From assembly GCA_020632995.1 (NCBI GenBank), contig JACKEN010000001.1:1-64000 (forward strand): 64,000 bases of DNA. The letters run 5' to 3'. Below, piece by piece: positions 24,360-32,670 of this stretch (its first letter is position 1; the number at the start of each line of letters is the position of its first letter). The notes beneath the pieces are model-generated. The model was not told where the DNA came from. It saw only the letters and a program-made list of their open reading frames with translations, and searched no databases. Source of the stretch: Deltaproteobacteria bacterium (GTDB lineage: Bacteria > Myxococcota > Kuafuiibacteriia > Kuafuiibacteriales > Kuafuiibacteriaceae). A program made the position numbers and the translations under genes.

Positions 24360-26129
24360 ATGTGCGCTCGCCGCCTGCCCGTGCTCCTCGCCGCCGCGCT
24401 CATCGGCTGCGGCGGTGGGGATCCCGCTCCCGAGACCCCGGAGCCCCCGCAGCTCCACACCCCGCGGTGGGCGTTCGAGCCCTGGATCTCCAAGGACATC
24501 TCGGATCGGGCGGACACCGAGGCGTTCGTGTCGGGCTTCGAGGCGCGCGACATCCCGGTGGGGGTGCTGGTGCTCGATAGCCCCTGGGACACCAACTACA
24601 CCGAGTTCCGGCCGAACCCGTCCCGCTACCCGGGCTTCGGCGAGATGGTCTCCGATCTACGCGGTCGCGGGGTGCGCACCGTCCTGTGGGTCACCCAGAT
24701 GACCAACGAGGAGTCCTTCGACCTCGAGTCGGGGGGCGACACGTACCTGACGCCCGCCCTCTCGTTCCTCGAGGCGCGGCGGCGCGGGTTCCTCGTGAAC
24801 GAGGGGGAGACCTTCTTCTGGTGGAAGGGCAAGGGGGGCGCCATCGACTTCTTCGACCCCGAGGCGGTCGAGTGGTGGCACGGACTGCAAGACGAGCTGC
24901 TCGACCTCGGGGTGGCGGGCTGGAAGCTCGACTTCGGCGACAGCTACGTCAACGTCGACACCGTGCGCACCGACGCGGGGGAGGTCCCGCACCAGGCGTA
25001 CTCGGAGGCGTACTATCGTGACTACTGGGAGCACGGCGCGAGCCGCCTCGGCACGGATGAGTTCGTGACCATGGTGCGGGGCTACGACAAGTCGTACAAC
25101 TTCGAGGGCCGCTTCTTCGCCCGCCCCGAGCACGCCCCGGTGATCTGGGCGGGGGACAACCGGCGGGACTGGGTCGGGCTCGCGGACGCCCTCGATCACA
25201 TGCTCCGCTCCGCCGCCGCCGGCTACCAGGTGGTGGGCTCGGACATCGGCGGCTACCTCGATCGCGACGACCAACACATCACCCAGCTCGTGCCGGCGGA
25301 CGTGGTGGTGTTCAACCGCTGGACCGCGATCGGGGCCCTCACCCCGTTCATGCAGCTCCACGGCCGCGCCAACCTCACCCCGTGGACGGTGGAGGAGCGG
25401 GCGGAGGAGACCGAGGCGAACTATCGCTACTGGTCGTGGCTCCACCACGCGATGATCCCGCTGTTCTACAGCCTCACCGAGGCGGCCTACGCGGGGGGCG
25501 CGGGGGTCCTGCGCCCACTTGGCGACGAGGCGGACTGGCCCGACGACTACCGCTTCATGATCGGCGACGCGCTCCTCGTGGCCCCGATCCTCGACGCCAC
25601 CGGGGTCCGCGACGTGCCCCTGCCGGGCGGGGCGCGCTGGTACGACTGGTGGGCCCCCGAGGCCGAGCCGCTGGACGGGGGCCAGGTGCTGATGGACGTC
25701 GAGACCGCCACCATCGGCCGCGTCCCGCTCTACGTGAAGAGCGGCGCGATCATCCCGCTCGACGTGGAGCGCGACGTCATCGGCGTCGGCCGCGCGGCGG
25801 CGGCCGGCCACCGCACCCTCCTCGTGTACCCGGACGAGGCGCCGTCGCGCTTCACCATCCACGAGCAGGCGGGCCCGATGGTGGTCGAGGCAGCGCGCGA
25901 GGGCAGCGGCGCGCGCGTCGCCTGGGACACCAGCGAATTGCCAGTCCTCTTGCGGGTCCGCGCCGAGGCGCCGCCCACCGTGGTCCGCCAGGATGGCGCC
26001 ACCCTGACCCCGGGGGCGGCGTGGTCGGATCTCAGCGGCGACCGCGCGACCTACTGGGTCGAGGGGCGCCATGTGTGGATCCGGGTGCCCGCGCGCGCGG
26101 GGCCCACCGAGGTCGTGATCGAAGAGTGA
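24360..26129 (+). CDS. GH31-family glycosidase lipoprotein
   Basis: A 589-residue lipoprotein with lipobox LIGC (Cys17) and a short Pro-rich linker. The barrel begins almost at once (WAFEPWISKDISD). GH31 landmarks are VGVLVLDSPWD, the nucleophile Asp191 in WKLDFGDSY, the acid/base Asp266 in WAGDN, and SDIGGYLDR. Late blocks PVGDALLVAPIL-type and PLYVKSGAIIPL belong to the C-terminal beta domain. The family cleaves alpha-glucosidic, alpha-xylosidic or sulfoquinovosidic bonds. The usual N-terminal beta-sandwich domain that precedes the barrel is missing. It is lipid-anchored, so it probably works in the periplasm or at the surface. It diverges from the amidase gene; an inverted repeat follows at 26194-26228. 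Confidence 0.85.
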   Translation: MCARRLPVLLAAALIGCGGGDPAPETPEPPQLHTPRWAFEPWISKDISDRADTEAFVSGFEARDIPVGVLVLDSPWDTNYTEFRPNPSRYPGFGEMVSDLRGRGVRTVLWVTQMTNEESFDLESGGDTYLTPALSFLEARRRGFLVNEGETFFWWKGKGGAIDFFDPEAVEWWHGLQDELLDLGVAGWKLDFGDSYVNVDTVRTDAGEVPHQAYSEAYYRDYWEHGASRLGTDEFVTMVRGYDKSYNFEGRFFARPEHAPVIWAGDNRRDWVGLADALDHMLRSAAAGYQVVGSDIGGYLDRDDQHITQLVPADVVVFNRWTAIGALTPFMQLHGRANLTPWTVEERAEETEANYRYWSWLHHAMIPLFYSLTEAAYAGGAGVLRPLGDEADWPDDYRFMIGDALLVAPILDATGVRDVPLPGGARWYDWWAPEAEPLDGGQVLMDVETATIGRVPLYVKSGAIIPLDVERDVIGVGRAAAAGHRTLLVYPDEAPSRFTIHEQAGPMVVEAAREGSGARVAWDTSELPVLLRVRAEAPPTVVRQDGATLTPGAAWSDLSGDRATYWVEGRHVWIRVPARAGPTEVVIEE

Positions 26130-26193
26130 TCCGCGGGCTCCGATCGTCCGCGACCACTCACTCCTGAACACCTGAGCGGAGTCCGGGCGCGTC

Positions 26194-26228
26194 CGTCCGG
26201 ATTTCGAACCGCGTCCGAAATCCGGACG
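26194..26228. terminator. 13-bp perfect inverted repeat after the GH31 gene
   Basis: CGTCCGGATTTCG at 26194-26206 pairs exactly with CGAAATCCGGACG at 26216-26228 across a 9-nt loop, in the 160-bp gap between the GH31 gene and the next plus-strand gene. There is no T-tract, so a strict intrinsic terminator is not proven. It could also be an operator for the downstream operon. The stem is the strongest in the gap. Confidence 0.55.
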
Positions 26229-26289
26229 CGGCGCGCCGCGGGGTTCACGCGCCCGCGGTTGGCCCGGCGGTTGCTTTGGCGGAGGCCGC

Positions 26290-26649
26290 ATGTGGCCCCT
26301 GTTGCTCCTGTCGTTGGCGGTGACCCCGCGCCTGACCCCGCAAGATGACCTGCAGCTCGCCGGCGCGCGGGCGCGGGGCTCTCCGCTGGTGCTGCACGTG
26401 GCGGCGGGGGTGCGCTCGCGGGGGCCGGCGGCCCAGCGGTTGGCGCTCCGGGCCGGCGTCTCGCTCGATCTCCTGGCGCTCCTCGCGCCGACGCCGGTGT
26501 CGACCCGGGCGCCCGAGGAGGAGCGGGCGCGCAGGCAGGCCTGCATGGCCCTGGCGGGGCGGCCCGCGCCGACCGAGGACGCGGTAGCCGAGGTGGTGGC
26601 GCGGGCGGCGCACGCGGCCCGGTGGGCGGCGCTGGGGTGCGCGTCGTGA
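26290..26649 (+). CDS. Small exported hypothetical protein
   Basis: A 119-residue protein with a hydrophobic start (WPLLLLSLAV) that could be a short signal peptide. The rest is Ala/Arg-rich and helical, with no recognised domain; two Cys lie near the end (QACMAL and GCAS). It is the first of three tightly coupled genes: its stop overlaps the GTG of the next (GTGA), and that one overlaps the third (TGATG). This coupling is the main evidence that it is a real gene. Function unknown. Confidence 0.5.
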   Translation: MWPLLLLSLAVTPRLTPQDDLQLAGARARGSPLVLHVAAGVRSRGPAAQRLALRAGVSLDLLALLAPTPVSTRAPEEERARRQACMALAGRPAPTEDAVAEVVARAAHAARWAALGCAS

Positions 26650-27218
26650 GCGCGCTCGCGGTGCTCCTGTTGTTGGCGGCGCTCCCGGCCGAGACCGCCA
26701 CCACCACCCTCCAGCGCTGGGTGGATGACGCGGTGGCGGGCCGCACCGAGCTGCCGGCCCTGGCCGAGGTGCAGGCGGCGGCGGAGGCCAGCCTGCGCCT
26801 GGGGGACGACGACACGGTGGCGTCGTGGGACGCGAACGCCAACCTGAGGGCGCTGTTGCCCCGGCTGGACGTCCGCTTCGGGACCCAGCGCGACGTGCTG
26901 GTCCGCGACACCCTCGAGGGCCTGGACTGGGCGCGGACCGGCCAGGGGCTGGGGGTGGACGTCGCGGCCCGGTGGGCCCTCGGCGACCTCCTGCTCTCGG
27001 ACGCGGAGCTGGGGATCCACAAGGCGCGCCTCGCCCGCGCGGCCGCGGTGCGCCTGGCCCGGGAGCGGGTGACGCAACTCTACTTTCAGAGGGTGGAGGT
27101 CCTGGTGCGGATGCGCCTCGAGCCCAACCTCGAGCTGGTGCTGGAGGCGGCGCGCCTGGACGGCCTCCTGGACGCCCTCACCGGGGGGCGCCTTCGCGCG
27201 CGGGAGCGGGAGCAGTGA
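26646..27218 (+). CDS. Exported helical hypothetical protein
   Basis: A 190-residue protein read from the GTG that overlaps the preceding stop. A signal-like hydrophobic stretch (ALAVLLLLAALPAETA) is followed by a helix-rich body. RLDVRFGTQRDVL suggests a beta strand pair, and VTQLYFQRVEVLVRMRLEP followed by LDGLLDALTGGRL resembles the helical hairpins of outer-membrane channel (TolC-like) periplasmic regions, but the protein is far too short to be a channel. It may be a periplasmic partner of the lipoprotein encoded next. Two earlier in-frame GTG codons (26622, 26637) are less likely. Function unknown. Confidence 0.5.
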   Translation: MSALAVLLLLAALPAETATTTLQRWVDDAVAGRTELPALAEVQAAAEASLRLGDDDTVASWDANANLRALLPRLDVRFGTQRDVLVRDTLEGLDWARTGQGLGVDVAARWALGDLLLSDAELGIHKARLARAAAVRLARERVTQLYFQRVEVLVRMRLEPNLELVLEAARLDGLLDALTGGRLRAREREQ

Positions 27219-28690
27219 TGCGCAGGTTGACTTGCATAGGTCTGGCCGCGGGCCTCGCCGGGTGCCTCGGGTACTCGGTGCCCGAGGCGCCGGCGGCGGC
27301 GCCCCAGATCCTCGGGGTCCGGCCGGAGCGGGTAGCGCTCGAGGCGCCGGTGCAGCTGGTGCTCTCGGAGGCCCTGGCCCCGGGGGCGGTGGCGCTGCGG
27401 GTGCTCGACGAGGCGGGGGAGGAGGTGCCGGCCCTCGCCCGGGCCCAGGGCGACCTGGTCGAGGTCGCGCCCCGGGTGCGGTGGCCGGCGGCGCGCCTCT
27501 CGGTGGAGCTGGTGGCGCCGCTGTTGGCGGCGGACGGGCGGCCCTTCGTGCTCCCGGAAGGTGGCTTGCAGTTCCTCGCCTACGGCGAGGTGCCGGCGGT
27601 GCCCCGGGTGCGGCTCCACGGGCCCTTCTTCGGGCCGATGAACCTGCGGTGGCTCCTCCTCGAGGGCGACGAGGCCGCGCTGAGCGCGGACGCCTCGGTC
27701 GAGCTGTCGGGCCAGGGCCCGCCGATCTCGGCCGGCCTGGCCGCGTCGGGCGGGGGCAGGGCCCTGGTCCGGCTCCCGGACGGCCGGGGGAGCTGCCCGA
27801 CCCTGTGCCCGGCCGCGCGCTACAGGGTGCGCTTCATGCCCGAAGACCTGGACGTGGGGCAGGTCGACACCGCCTCGGCCGCGGACACCGCGCCGCCCCG
27901 GGTGGCCTGGGTGCACGCCCAGACCCGGGGCGCCGCGGTGACGGTGCAGGTGGAGGCGGACGAGCCGGTGGTCGTGCAAGGCTTCCTGCGGAGCGAGGCG
28001 GGCGACGAGGTGCCGCTCGGGCCGCCGGAGCAGGTGGCGACCCACGTCTGGCTCACCGCGACCGCGCCGCTGTCGCCCGAGACCCGCTACGAGGTGCGGC
28101 TCGAGGTGGAGGATCTGGCCGGGAACCGGGGCGAGGCGGCGCCGGTGTGGATCCACACCCCGGCCCTGCCGACGGTGGCGATCACCGAGGTGGTGGCGTC
28201 GCCGCTTCGGGACTGGAGCGACAGCGCGGGGGGCGAGGTGCCCTTCGATCCGCGCCCCGGGACGGGGGCGGTGAACGACAACGACGAGTGGGTGGAGCTG
28301 GTGAACCTGTCGCCCGCGCCGGTGGACCTGTTGGCGGTGGCCCTGGAGCTGCGGGCCCAGGACTCGAGCCCCTCGGTCACCATCGTGGACGGGGCGCCGG
28401 CCCTGTTCTTCGGCGCGGGGGGCGGGCTGCGGGCCTGGCTCCCGGGCGAGGCCCTGGTGGTGCGCCCCCGCGGGAGCCTGGCGCAACGTGACCTGCGCCT
28501 CGAGCTCTACGCGGCGGGGGTGCTCCTCGACGCGGTGGCCCTCGGGACCCCGGTCGGGGCGGACCACCCCGGCGGCGCGCCGCCGGACACCAGCCACGAG
28601 GCGGTGGCCCGGGACGAGGTGGGGCGGTGGCGCTGGTGCCTGCCTACGCCGGGGGATCCACGGCCGGCCACCGCCTGCGTGGCGCCGTAG
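27218..28690 (+). CDS. Lipoprotein with Ig-like repeats and lamin-tail-like domain
   Basis: A 490-residue lipoprotein: lipobox LAGC (Cys16). Residues about 30-325 look like Ig-type or bacterial Ig-like units (APQILGVRPERVALEAPVQL; a second unit at APPRVAWVHAQTRG ending in LEVEDLAGNRGEAA). Residues about 325-490 follow a lamin-tail domain: ITEVVASPLRDWS, then NDNDEWVELVNLSPAPVDL, and a LLDAVALGTP block near the end. The WVELVN segment is the family signature. Such domains occur in large extracytoplasmic bacterial proteins and nucleases, usually as binding or adhesion parts. The ATG shares one base with the preceding stop (TGATG). It is probably anchored in the outer membrane. The role of the operon is unknown. 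Confidence 0.7.
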   Translation: MRRLTCIGLAAGLAGCLGYSVPEAPAAAPQILGVRPERVALEAPVQLVLSEALAPGAVALRVLDEAGEEVPALARAQGDLVEVAPRVRWPAARLSVELVAPLLAADGRPFVLPEGGLQFLAYGEVPAVPRVRLHGPFFGPMNLRWLLLEGDEAALSADASVELSGQGPPISAGLAASGGGRALVRLPDGRGSCPTLCPAARYRVRFMPEDLDVGQVDTASAADTAPPRVAWVHAQTRGAAVTVQVEADEPVVVQGFLRSEAGDEVPLGPPEQVATHVWLTATAPLSPETRYEVRLEVEDLAGNRGEAAPVWIHTPALPTVAITEVVASPLRDWSDSAGGEVPFDPRPGTGAVNDNDEWVELVNLSPAPVDLLAVALELRAQDSSPSVTIVDGAPALFFGAGGGLRAWLPGEALVVRPRGSLAQRDLRLELYAAGVLLDAVALGTPVGADHPGGAPPDTSHEAVARDEVGRWRWCLPTPGDPRPATACVAP

Positions 28691-28775
28691 CTTGCGCCGG
28701 CGCTCTTGCATGCTCCGGACGCGCGAGGTTGCGTGAGATCGGGCACCGGCTTGGGGCGAGGCGGGGTATTGAGGC

Positions 28776-29834
28776 ATGATGCCCGGAATGCGCCGGTTGT
28801 GGACCCTGGCCCTGGTGGCCATCACGTGTTTCGGGGCGGGGTGCTCGGGCGACGACGCCCGGGACGACGGGGGGCTCGGTCAGCCCGACGTGGGCTTCGC
28901 GGACTCGGGTGAGGTGGCGGACACCGGCCCCGAGGACACCGGGGTGGCGGACGCGGGCTTCGCCGACTCGGGCGAGGTGGACACCGGGGTCGAGGCGGAC
29001 TCGGGAGTCGAGGCCGACAGCGGGGTGGAAGACTCCGGGGTCGAGGCGGACTCCGGGGTCGAGGTGGACTCCGGGGTCGAGGTGGACTCCGGGGTCGAGG
29101 TGGACTCCGGGGTGGAGGCCGACGCCGGCCCGCTCGCCGACGGCGGCGACCCCGACGCCAGCCCCGGCGACGCGTTGCCGCTGGACGCCACGCCGCCCGA
29201 CGCCAACTTCGACGCGGGCCTGCCCGATCCGGACGCGGGCACCCCGGACACCGGGGCGCCCGACACCGGCGTGGCCCCCGACGGCGGGGTGGCGGTGACC
29301 TGCAACCCGACCTTCAACGCGGCCGACGCCTGCGGCGGCGTCGCGGTGGGCACCTACAACTACCAGGCGGCGTGCTCGGATCAGGTGCCCTTCGCGGACG
29401 TGGCGGCGCAGTGCCCTGGGGCGACGGTGAGCAACATCGTGCGTGCCGTGAGCGGGACGCTCACCTTGGACCCGAACGGGACCTACGTGCGCAACGCGGT
29501 GACCACGGTCTCTGGGGACACGTTCATCCCCAGCGTGTGCCTGCCCACTCAACCGCCCATCACCTGTCCACAGCTGGGCAGCTTGCTGGGGCTGGTGATC
29601 CCGGGCGCGACGGGCGCCTGCACCCAGGGCAACGGAGGTTGCGACTGCCAGATCACCGTGAACACCCAGCTCAACGACGTCGGCACGTACAGCGCGAGCG
29701 GGAACGTGGTCACCACGGTGAGCGGCGGCGTGACCCAGAGCTACTGGTACTGCGCCCAGACGGGCAGCCTCGAGTATCGCGGCCTGCCCACGAACCCCAC
29801 CGACAACGACACCACCTACGTCCTCACCCCGTGA
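28776..29834 (+). CDS. Lipoprotein with Asp-Ser-Gly-Val-Glu repeat linker
   Basis: A 352-residue lipoprotein. The lipobox FGAGC follows an N-terminal signal (Cys23). Residues about 25-165 form a low-complexity linker; its core is a run of VD/EADSGVE units encoded by a near-perfect 18-bp DNA repeat (about 28980-29123), followed by Asp/Gly/Pro-rich sequence. Residues about 175-352 form a Cys-containing beta-rich domain (GTLTLDPNGTYVRNAVTTVSG) of no family I recognise. Acidic linkers of this kind are common behind lipoboxes in Myxococcota. The repeat may change length between strains. The start could be either of two Met codons a few residues apart; GAGG precedes the first. Its end overlaps the convergent membrane-protein gene by 11 nt. 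Confidence 0.75.
   Translation: MMPGMRRLWTLALVAITCFGAGCSGDDARDDGGLGQPDVGFADSGEVADTGPEDTGVADAGFADSGEVDTGVEADSGVEADSGVEDSGVEADSGVEVDSGVEVDSGVEVDSGVEADAGPLADGGDPDASPGDALPLDATPPDANFDAGLPDPDAGTPDTGAPDTGVAPDGGVAVTCNPTFNAADACGGVAVGTYNYQAACSDQVPFADVAAQCPGATVSNIVRAVSGTLTLDPNGTYVRNAVTTVSGDTFIPSVCLPTQPPITCPQLGSLLGLVIPGATGACTQGNGGCDCQITVNTQLNDVGTYSASGNVVTTVSGGVTQSYWYCAQTGSLEYRGLPTNPTDNDTTYVLTP
28980..29123 (+). repeat. 18-bp tandem repeat encoding the DSGVEV linker
   Basis: Seven or so consecutive units of GACTCCGGGGTCGAGGTG or close variants, each a multiple of three, so length changes keep the reading frame. The three central units, around 29056-29109, are nearly identical. The unit decays at both ends. 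It lies inside the lipoprotein gene at 28776-29834. Confidence 0.8.
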
Positions 29835-30066
29835 CGCTGGTGACGCCCCACGCGGTGAGGGCGCCCCCGATCAACGTGAGCAGGAGCCCGAAGCGGCGCA
29901 CCCGTCGACCCCACTGCTTCATGTCGGTGGGGAGGCCCAGGCGGAGGTTCCGCTCCTTGGCCTGATTGGCCACGGTCCCTTCGGGCTTGAGGGTGAAGAT
30001 CCACCCGCGGATCAGGAAGGGGAGGCCCAACAGCAGGATCACCCCGCCGATCACAAGCTGCACCAT
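29824..30066 (-). CDS. Small two-helix membrane protein
   Basis: An 80-residue protein with two predicted membrane segments, at about 5-25 (VIGGVILLLGLPFLIRGWIF) and 59-77, and a basic loop between (KQWGRRVRRF). No domain recognised. It lies 3 nt downstream of the stop of no other gene but directly after the PHP lipoprotein start direction: both run on the minus strand, with the PHP gene ending at 30070, so this gene follows it with a 3-nt gap. Its 3' end overlaps the convergent repeat lipoprotein gene by 11 nt. Real coding is likely from length, membrane pattern and spacing; function unknown. Confidence 0.5.
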   Translation of the reverse strand: MVQLVIGGVILLLGLPFLIRGWIFTLKPEGTVANQAKERNLRLGLPTDMKQWGRRVRRFGLLLTLIGGALTAWGVTSVTG

Positions 30067-30069
30067 GCG

Positions 30070-32553
30070 TCACCTCTTCGCGCCGGGCGGCCCGTACCGC
30101 CCGTCGCCGTCCACGTCGACGTAGATGGGGTTCGTCACCGCCACCGGCAAGGGGTAGATGTGCTGGCGGCGCGCGATGACCGGCTCCAGGGACTCGTTCG
30201 AGTCCACCCACGCCACCACGAAGCAATCTGACTTGCAACGCACGGTGTGGCGCCCGGTGTAGCGCACCGGGGTGCGCTCGGGCGGGATGGGGATCTCTTC
30301 GGCCACCTTGCCGTCGACGTACAGGAGGATCCGGTCCGTGCCTATCCACCCGGCGGCCTGGACCTGGATGTCGACCGTCAGCTCGCCATTCGGGGCGTGG
30401 GCGAGGCCGCCCATTCGGGTCTCGCCGCTGTGCATGGTGATCACCGGGCCGTTGCTCACGGTCGCGCAGCCCTCGCGCAGGCTGTGGGTGAAGGCGGCCA
30501 CGTCGAGGCGGGGCGGGGCGTCGTCGTCCACGCACACGTAGGTGCGGGGCCAGCCCACCGGGCGCAGGCTGATGGTGTGGCTGTCGCTGGTGCCGGTGCC
30601 GGTGACCCGGTTCCCCTGGCGCAGGATGTTGAACCAGTCCTCCATCGCGCGGGCGGTCTCGTCGTGCTTGCCCATCACCACCACCTCGACCCCGTCGAAG
30701 TCGCTGATGTAGCGCGGGTCCGCCGCCTTGCCGGTCTTCGGGTCGACCTTCATGAGGTCGAAGTAGCCGGTCTTCCCGGCTCGGGGGTGGTTCACCTGGA
30801 TGAAGGTCTCGTCGCCGGGGGCGGCCAGGCCGCGCACGAAGTCGAAGATCTGGCGGGGGGTCCAGCCCTCCACGTCCACCATGCCGCCGCGGGGCTTGCC
30901 CGGCTGGAGCTGGAGGGGGAGGGCGTTGAAGTGCCCCACGCTGTGGGTGGTGGCCTCGGTGGCGACCACCGAGTAGACCACGCGCCCGAGGCCCTGCGAC
31001 GCGATGACCGGCCGAAAGTCGGTGAGCGCGTTGTGGTCGGTGGCCACCAGCACCTCGACCCCCTCCGCCGCGTTGGAGAGCGCGCGGTCTGGGAGCGAGA
31101 CGCCGGAGTCGAAGCTCGGCGCGGCGTGCTGGTGCAGGTCGGTGCTGATCAGGCCGGGCGTCACCACCGACCGCTGCAACTTGCCCTGCACCACCTCGGT
31201 GGAGCCGGCGCTGACCTCGACCTGCTTTCGGATGATCTCGTACTCGGGCCCGCGGCTCACCACCACCTCGTAGCTGCCGGGGGAGAGCTTGATCTCACCA
31301 ACCCCGCGGGCCGAGAGCACGTACTGCTCGGCCCCGTCGGCGCGAAAGGACGGCCCGAGGCGCGGGGCGGGGGTGTCGCCGCGCCCCAGCACCGCCACCT
31401 TCACCGGCGGGGCCCGCCCGTCGTCGCCCTCGATGCGCCACGCCACGGTGCCCTCGGCCCCCATCGCGAAGCTCATCGTCTCGCTGCCGCCCGCGCTCAC
31501 CACCCGGTCGCCGTCGCCGTTGCTCACGGAGGTGCGCCCCGGCGCCTCGGCCCGCGCGCGGTAGCGCCCGGGGGCGAGGTCGATGCTGTACCAGCCGTCC
31601 TTGTCGACGCGGGCGAGGCCCGCGATCTTGTCGGTGTCGGCCGCGATGACCCAGACCTTGGCCTCCCGCACCGGCTCGCCGCCGTGGGTGACCCGCCCGG
31701 TGAGCCGCCCGGTGCGATCGCCCCGCAGCTTCGCCACGTCGGCCGCGAACGACGCGGTGTCGCCGCGCCCCACCACCACGTGGCGACGGTAGGTCACCGG
31801 GGTGTTGGGCGGCAGGTCCGCCACCATGCCGATGGGGTCGCTCCACATGGAGCCGTTGAAGGTGTCGAAGCGCCCCGGCCCGTCGGGCACGAAGGCGTAG
31901 GAGGTGTCCTTGCCGATGCCGCCGAGCCAGTCCACGTTCACGCGGCGGCCGGGGAGATCGAAGCCCTGGCCGGGCGCCATGTGCTCGGTGCGGCCCCACT
32001 GCACCGCGTCGCCGATCTCGTACTTGGGGTAGGTGATGCTCGCGGTGTTGGTGACCCGGGTCTCGAGGGTGATCCAGCGCGCGCCGGGCTCGAGGATGTA
32101 GTCGGTCTCCACCTTCAGGTGGTCGTTGCCGGTGTCGACCCCGATCGCGCGAACCCGCGCCGCCTTCTTGCCGCCGCCCTTCTCGATCACCTTGATCGCG
32201 CTGTAGGTCGCCTGCCGCGGGAACTCGTCGTCGAGGTACATGAAGACCTCGTTCAGGTGGTCCTCGCCGTCGGGGAGGGGGGCGAGGTCGACCAGGTTCC
32301 CGGCGCTCGCCGCGAAGCCCGAGGTCGCCGCGTCGTGGGAGATCACGGCGAGGACGAGCCCGTTGTCGAGCATGTAGTCGCCGATGGCGCCGGTGGCGGC
32401 GGGGCCCCAGAGGAGCTCCTGGGGGGTCTCGATGACCCGGACCCGGGCCGGGGCCACGTCGGGGGCGCTGGGGCGGCAGGCGCCCAGGGCCGCGGCGCCC
32501 CCGATGAGGGCGGCCAGCGCGAGCAGGGGAGTTGCACGGGTCCCGGGCGGCAT
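30070..32553 (-). CDS. CehA/McbA-type PHP metallohydrolase lipoprotein
   Basis: An 827-residue lipoprotein with lipobox LGAC (Cys26). Residues about 40-290 are a beta-rich domain with no name I can give. At about 295-450 lie two carboxypeptidase-regulatory or Ig-like modules (GRLTGRVTHGGEPVREAKVWV). The catalytic part starts at STDLHQHAAPSFDSG, where the His pair begins a PHP-type metal site; VLVATDHNALTDF and TGTSDSHT supply further ligands. CehA/McbA members hydrolyse carbaryl-like esters or phosphodiesters, but the natural substrate of most is unknown. The protein ends with VTNPIYVDVDGDGRYG, an Asp-rich, EF-hand-like acidic stretch. The ATG at 32553 is the start that opens the signal. It precedes a small membrane-protein gene. 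Confidence 0.8.
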   Translation of the reverse strand: MPPGTRATPLLALAALIGGAAALGACRPSAPDVAPARVRVIETPQELLWGPAATGAIGDYMLDNGLVLAVISHDAATSGFAASAGNLVDLAPLPDGEDHLNEVFMYLDDEFPRQATYSAIKVIEKGGGKKAARVRAIGVDTGNDHLKVETDYILEPGARWITLETRVTNTASITYPKYEIGDAVQWGRTEHMAPGQGFDLPGRRVNVDWLGGIGKDTSYAFVPDGPGRFDTFNGSMWSDPIGMVADLPPNTPVTYRRHVVVGRGDTASFAADVAKLRGDRTGRLTGRVTHGGEPVREAKVWVIAADTDKIAGLARVDKDGWYSIDLAPGRYRARAEAPGRTSVSNGDGDRVVSAGGSETMSFAMGAEGTVAWRIEGDDGRAPPVKVAVLGRGDTPAPRLGPSFRADGAEQYVLSARGVGEIKLSPGSYEVVVSRGPEYEIIRKQVEVSAGSTEVVQGKLQRSVVTPGLISTDLHQHAAPSFDSGVSLPDRALSNAAEGVEVLVATDHNALTDFRPVIASQGLGRVVYSVVATEATTHSVGHFNALPLQLQPGKPRGGMVDVEGWTPRQIFDFVRGLAAPGDETFIQVNHPRAGKTGYFDLMKVDPKTGKAADPRYISDFDGVEVVVMGKHDETARAMEDWFNILRQGNRVTGTGTSDSHTISLRPVGWPRTYVCVDDDAPPRLDVAAFTHSLREGCATVSNGPVITMHSGETRMGGLAHAPNGELTVDIQVQAAGWIGTDRILLYVDGKVAEEIPIPPERTPVRYTGRHTVRCKSDCFVVAWVDSNESLEPVIARRQHIYPLPVAVTNPIYVDVDGDGRYGPPGAKR

Positions 32554-32670
32554 CACCAAGAGATGCGCTCTACCACACTGGTGGTGGGGTGTGGGTTCCG
32601 TAAATGGGAGCTGGCGTGCTATCCCGAGCCGTCTTGGGTCGGTGGACGGCCCGAGAAGAGGTCCAGGGCC

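Noticed and set aside
24870..24892. A sequence resembling a sigma-54 promoter (TGGCACG with a nearby GCA)
   Set aside because: The -12 element does not fit the spacing, and the site is inside the GH31 gene.
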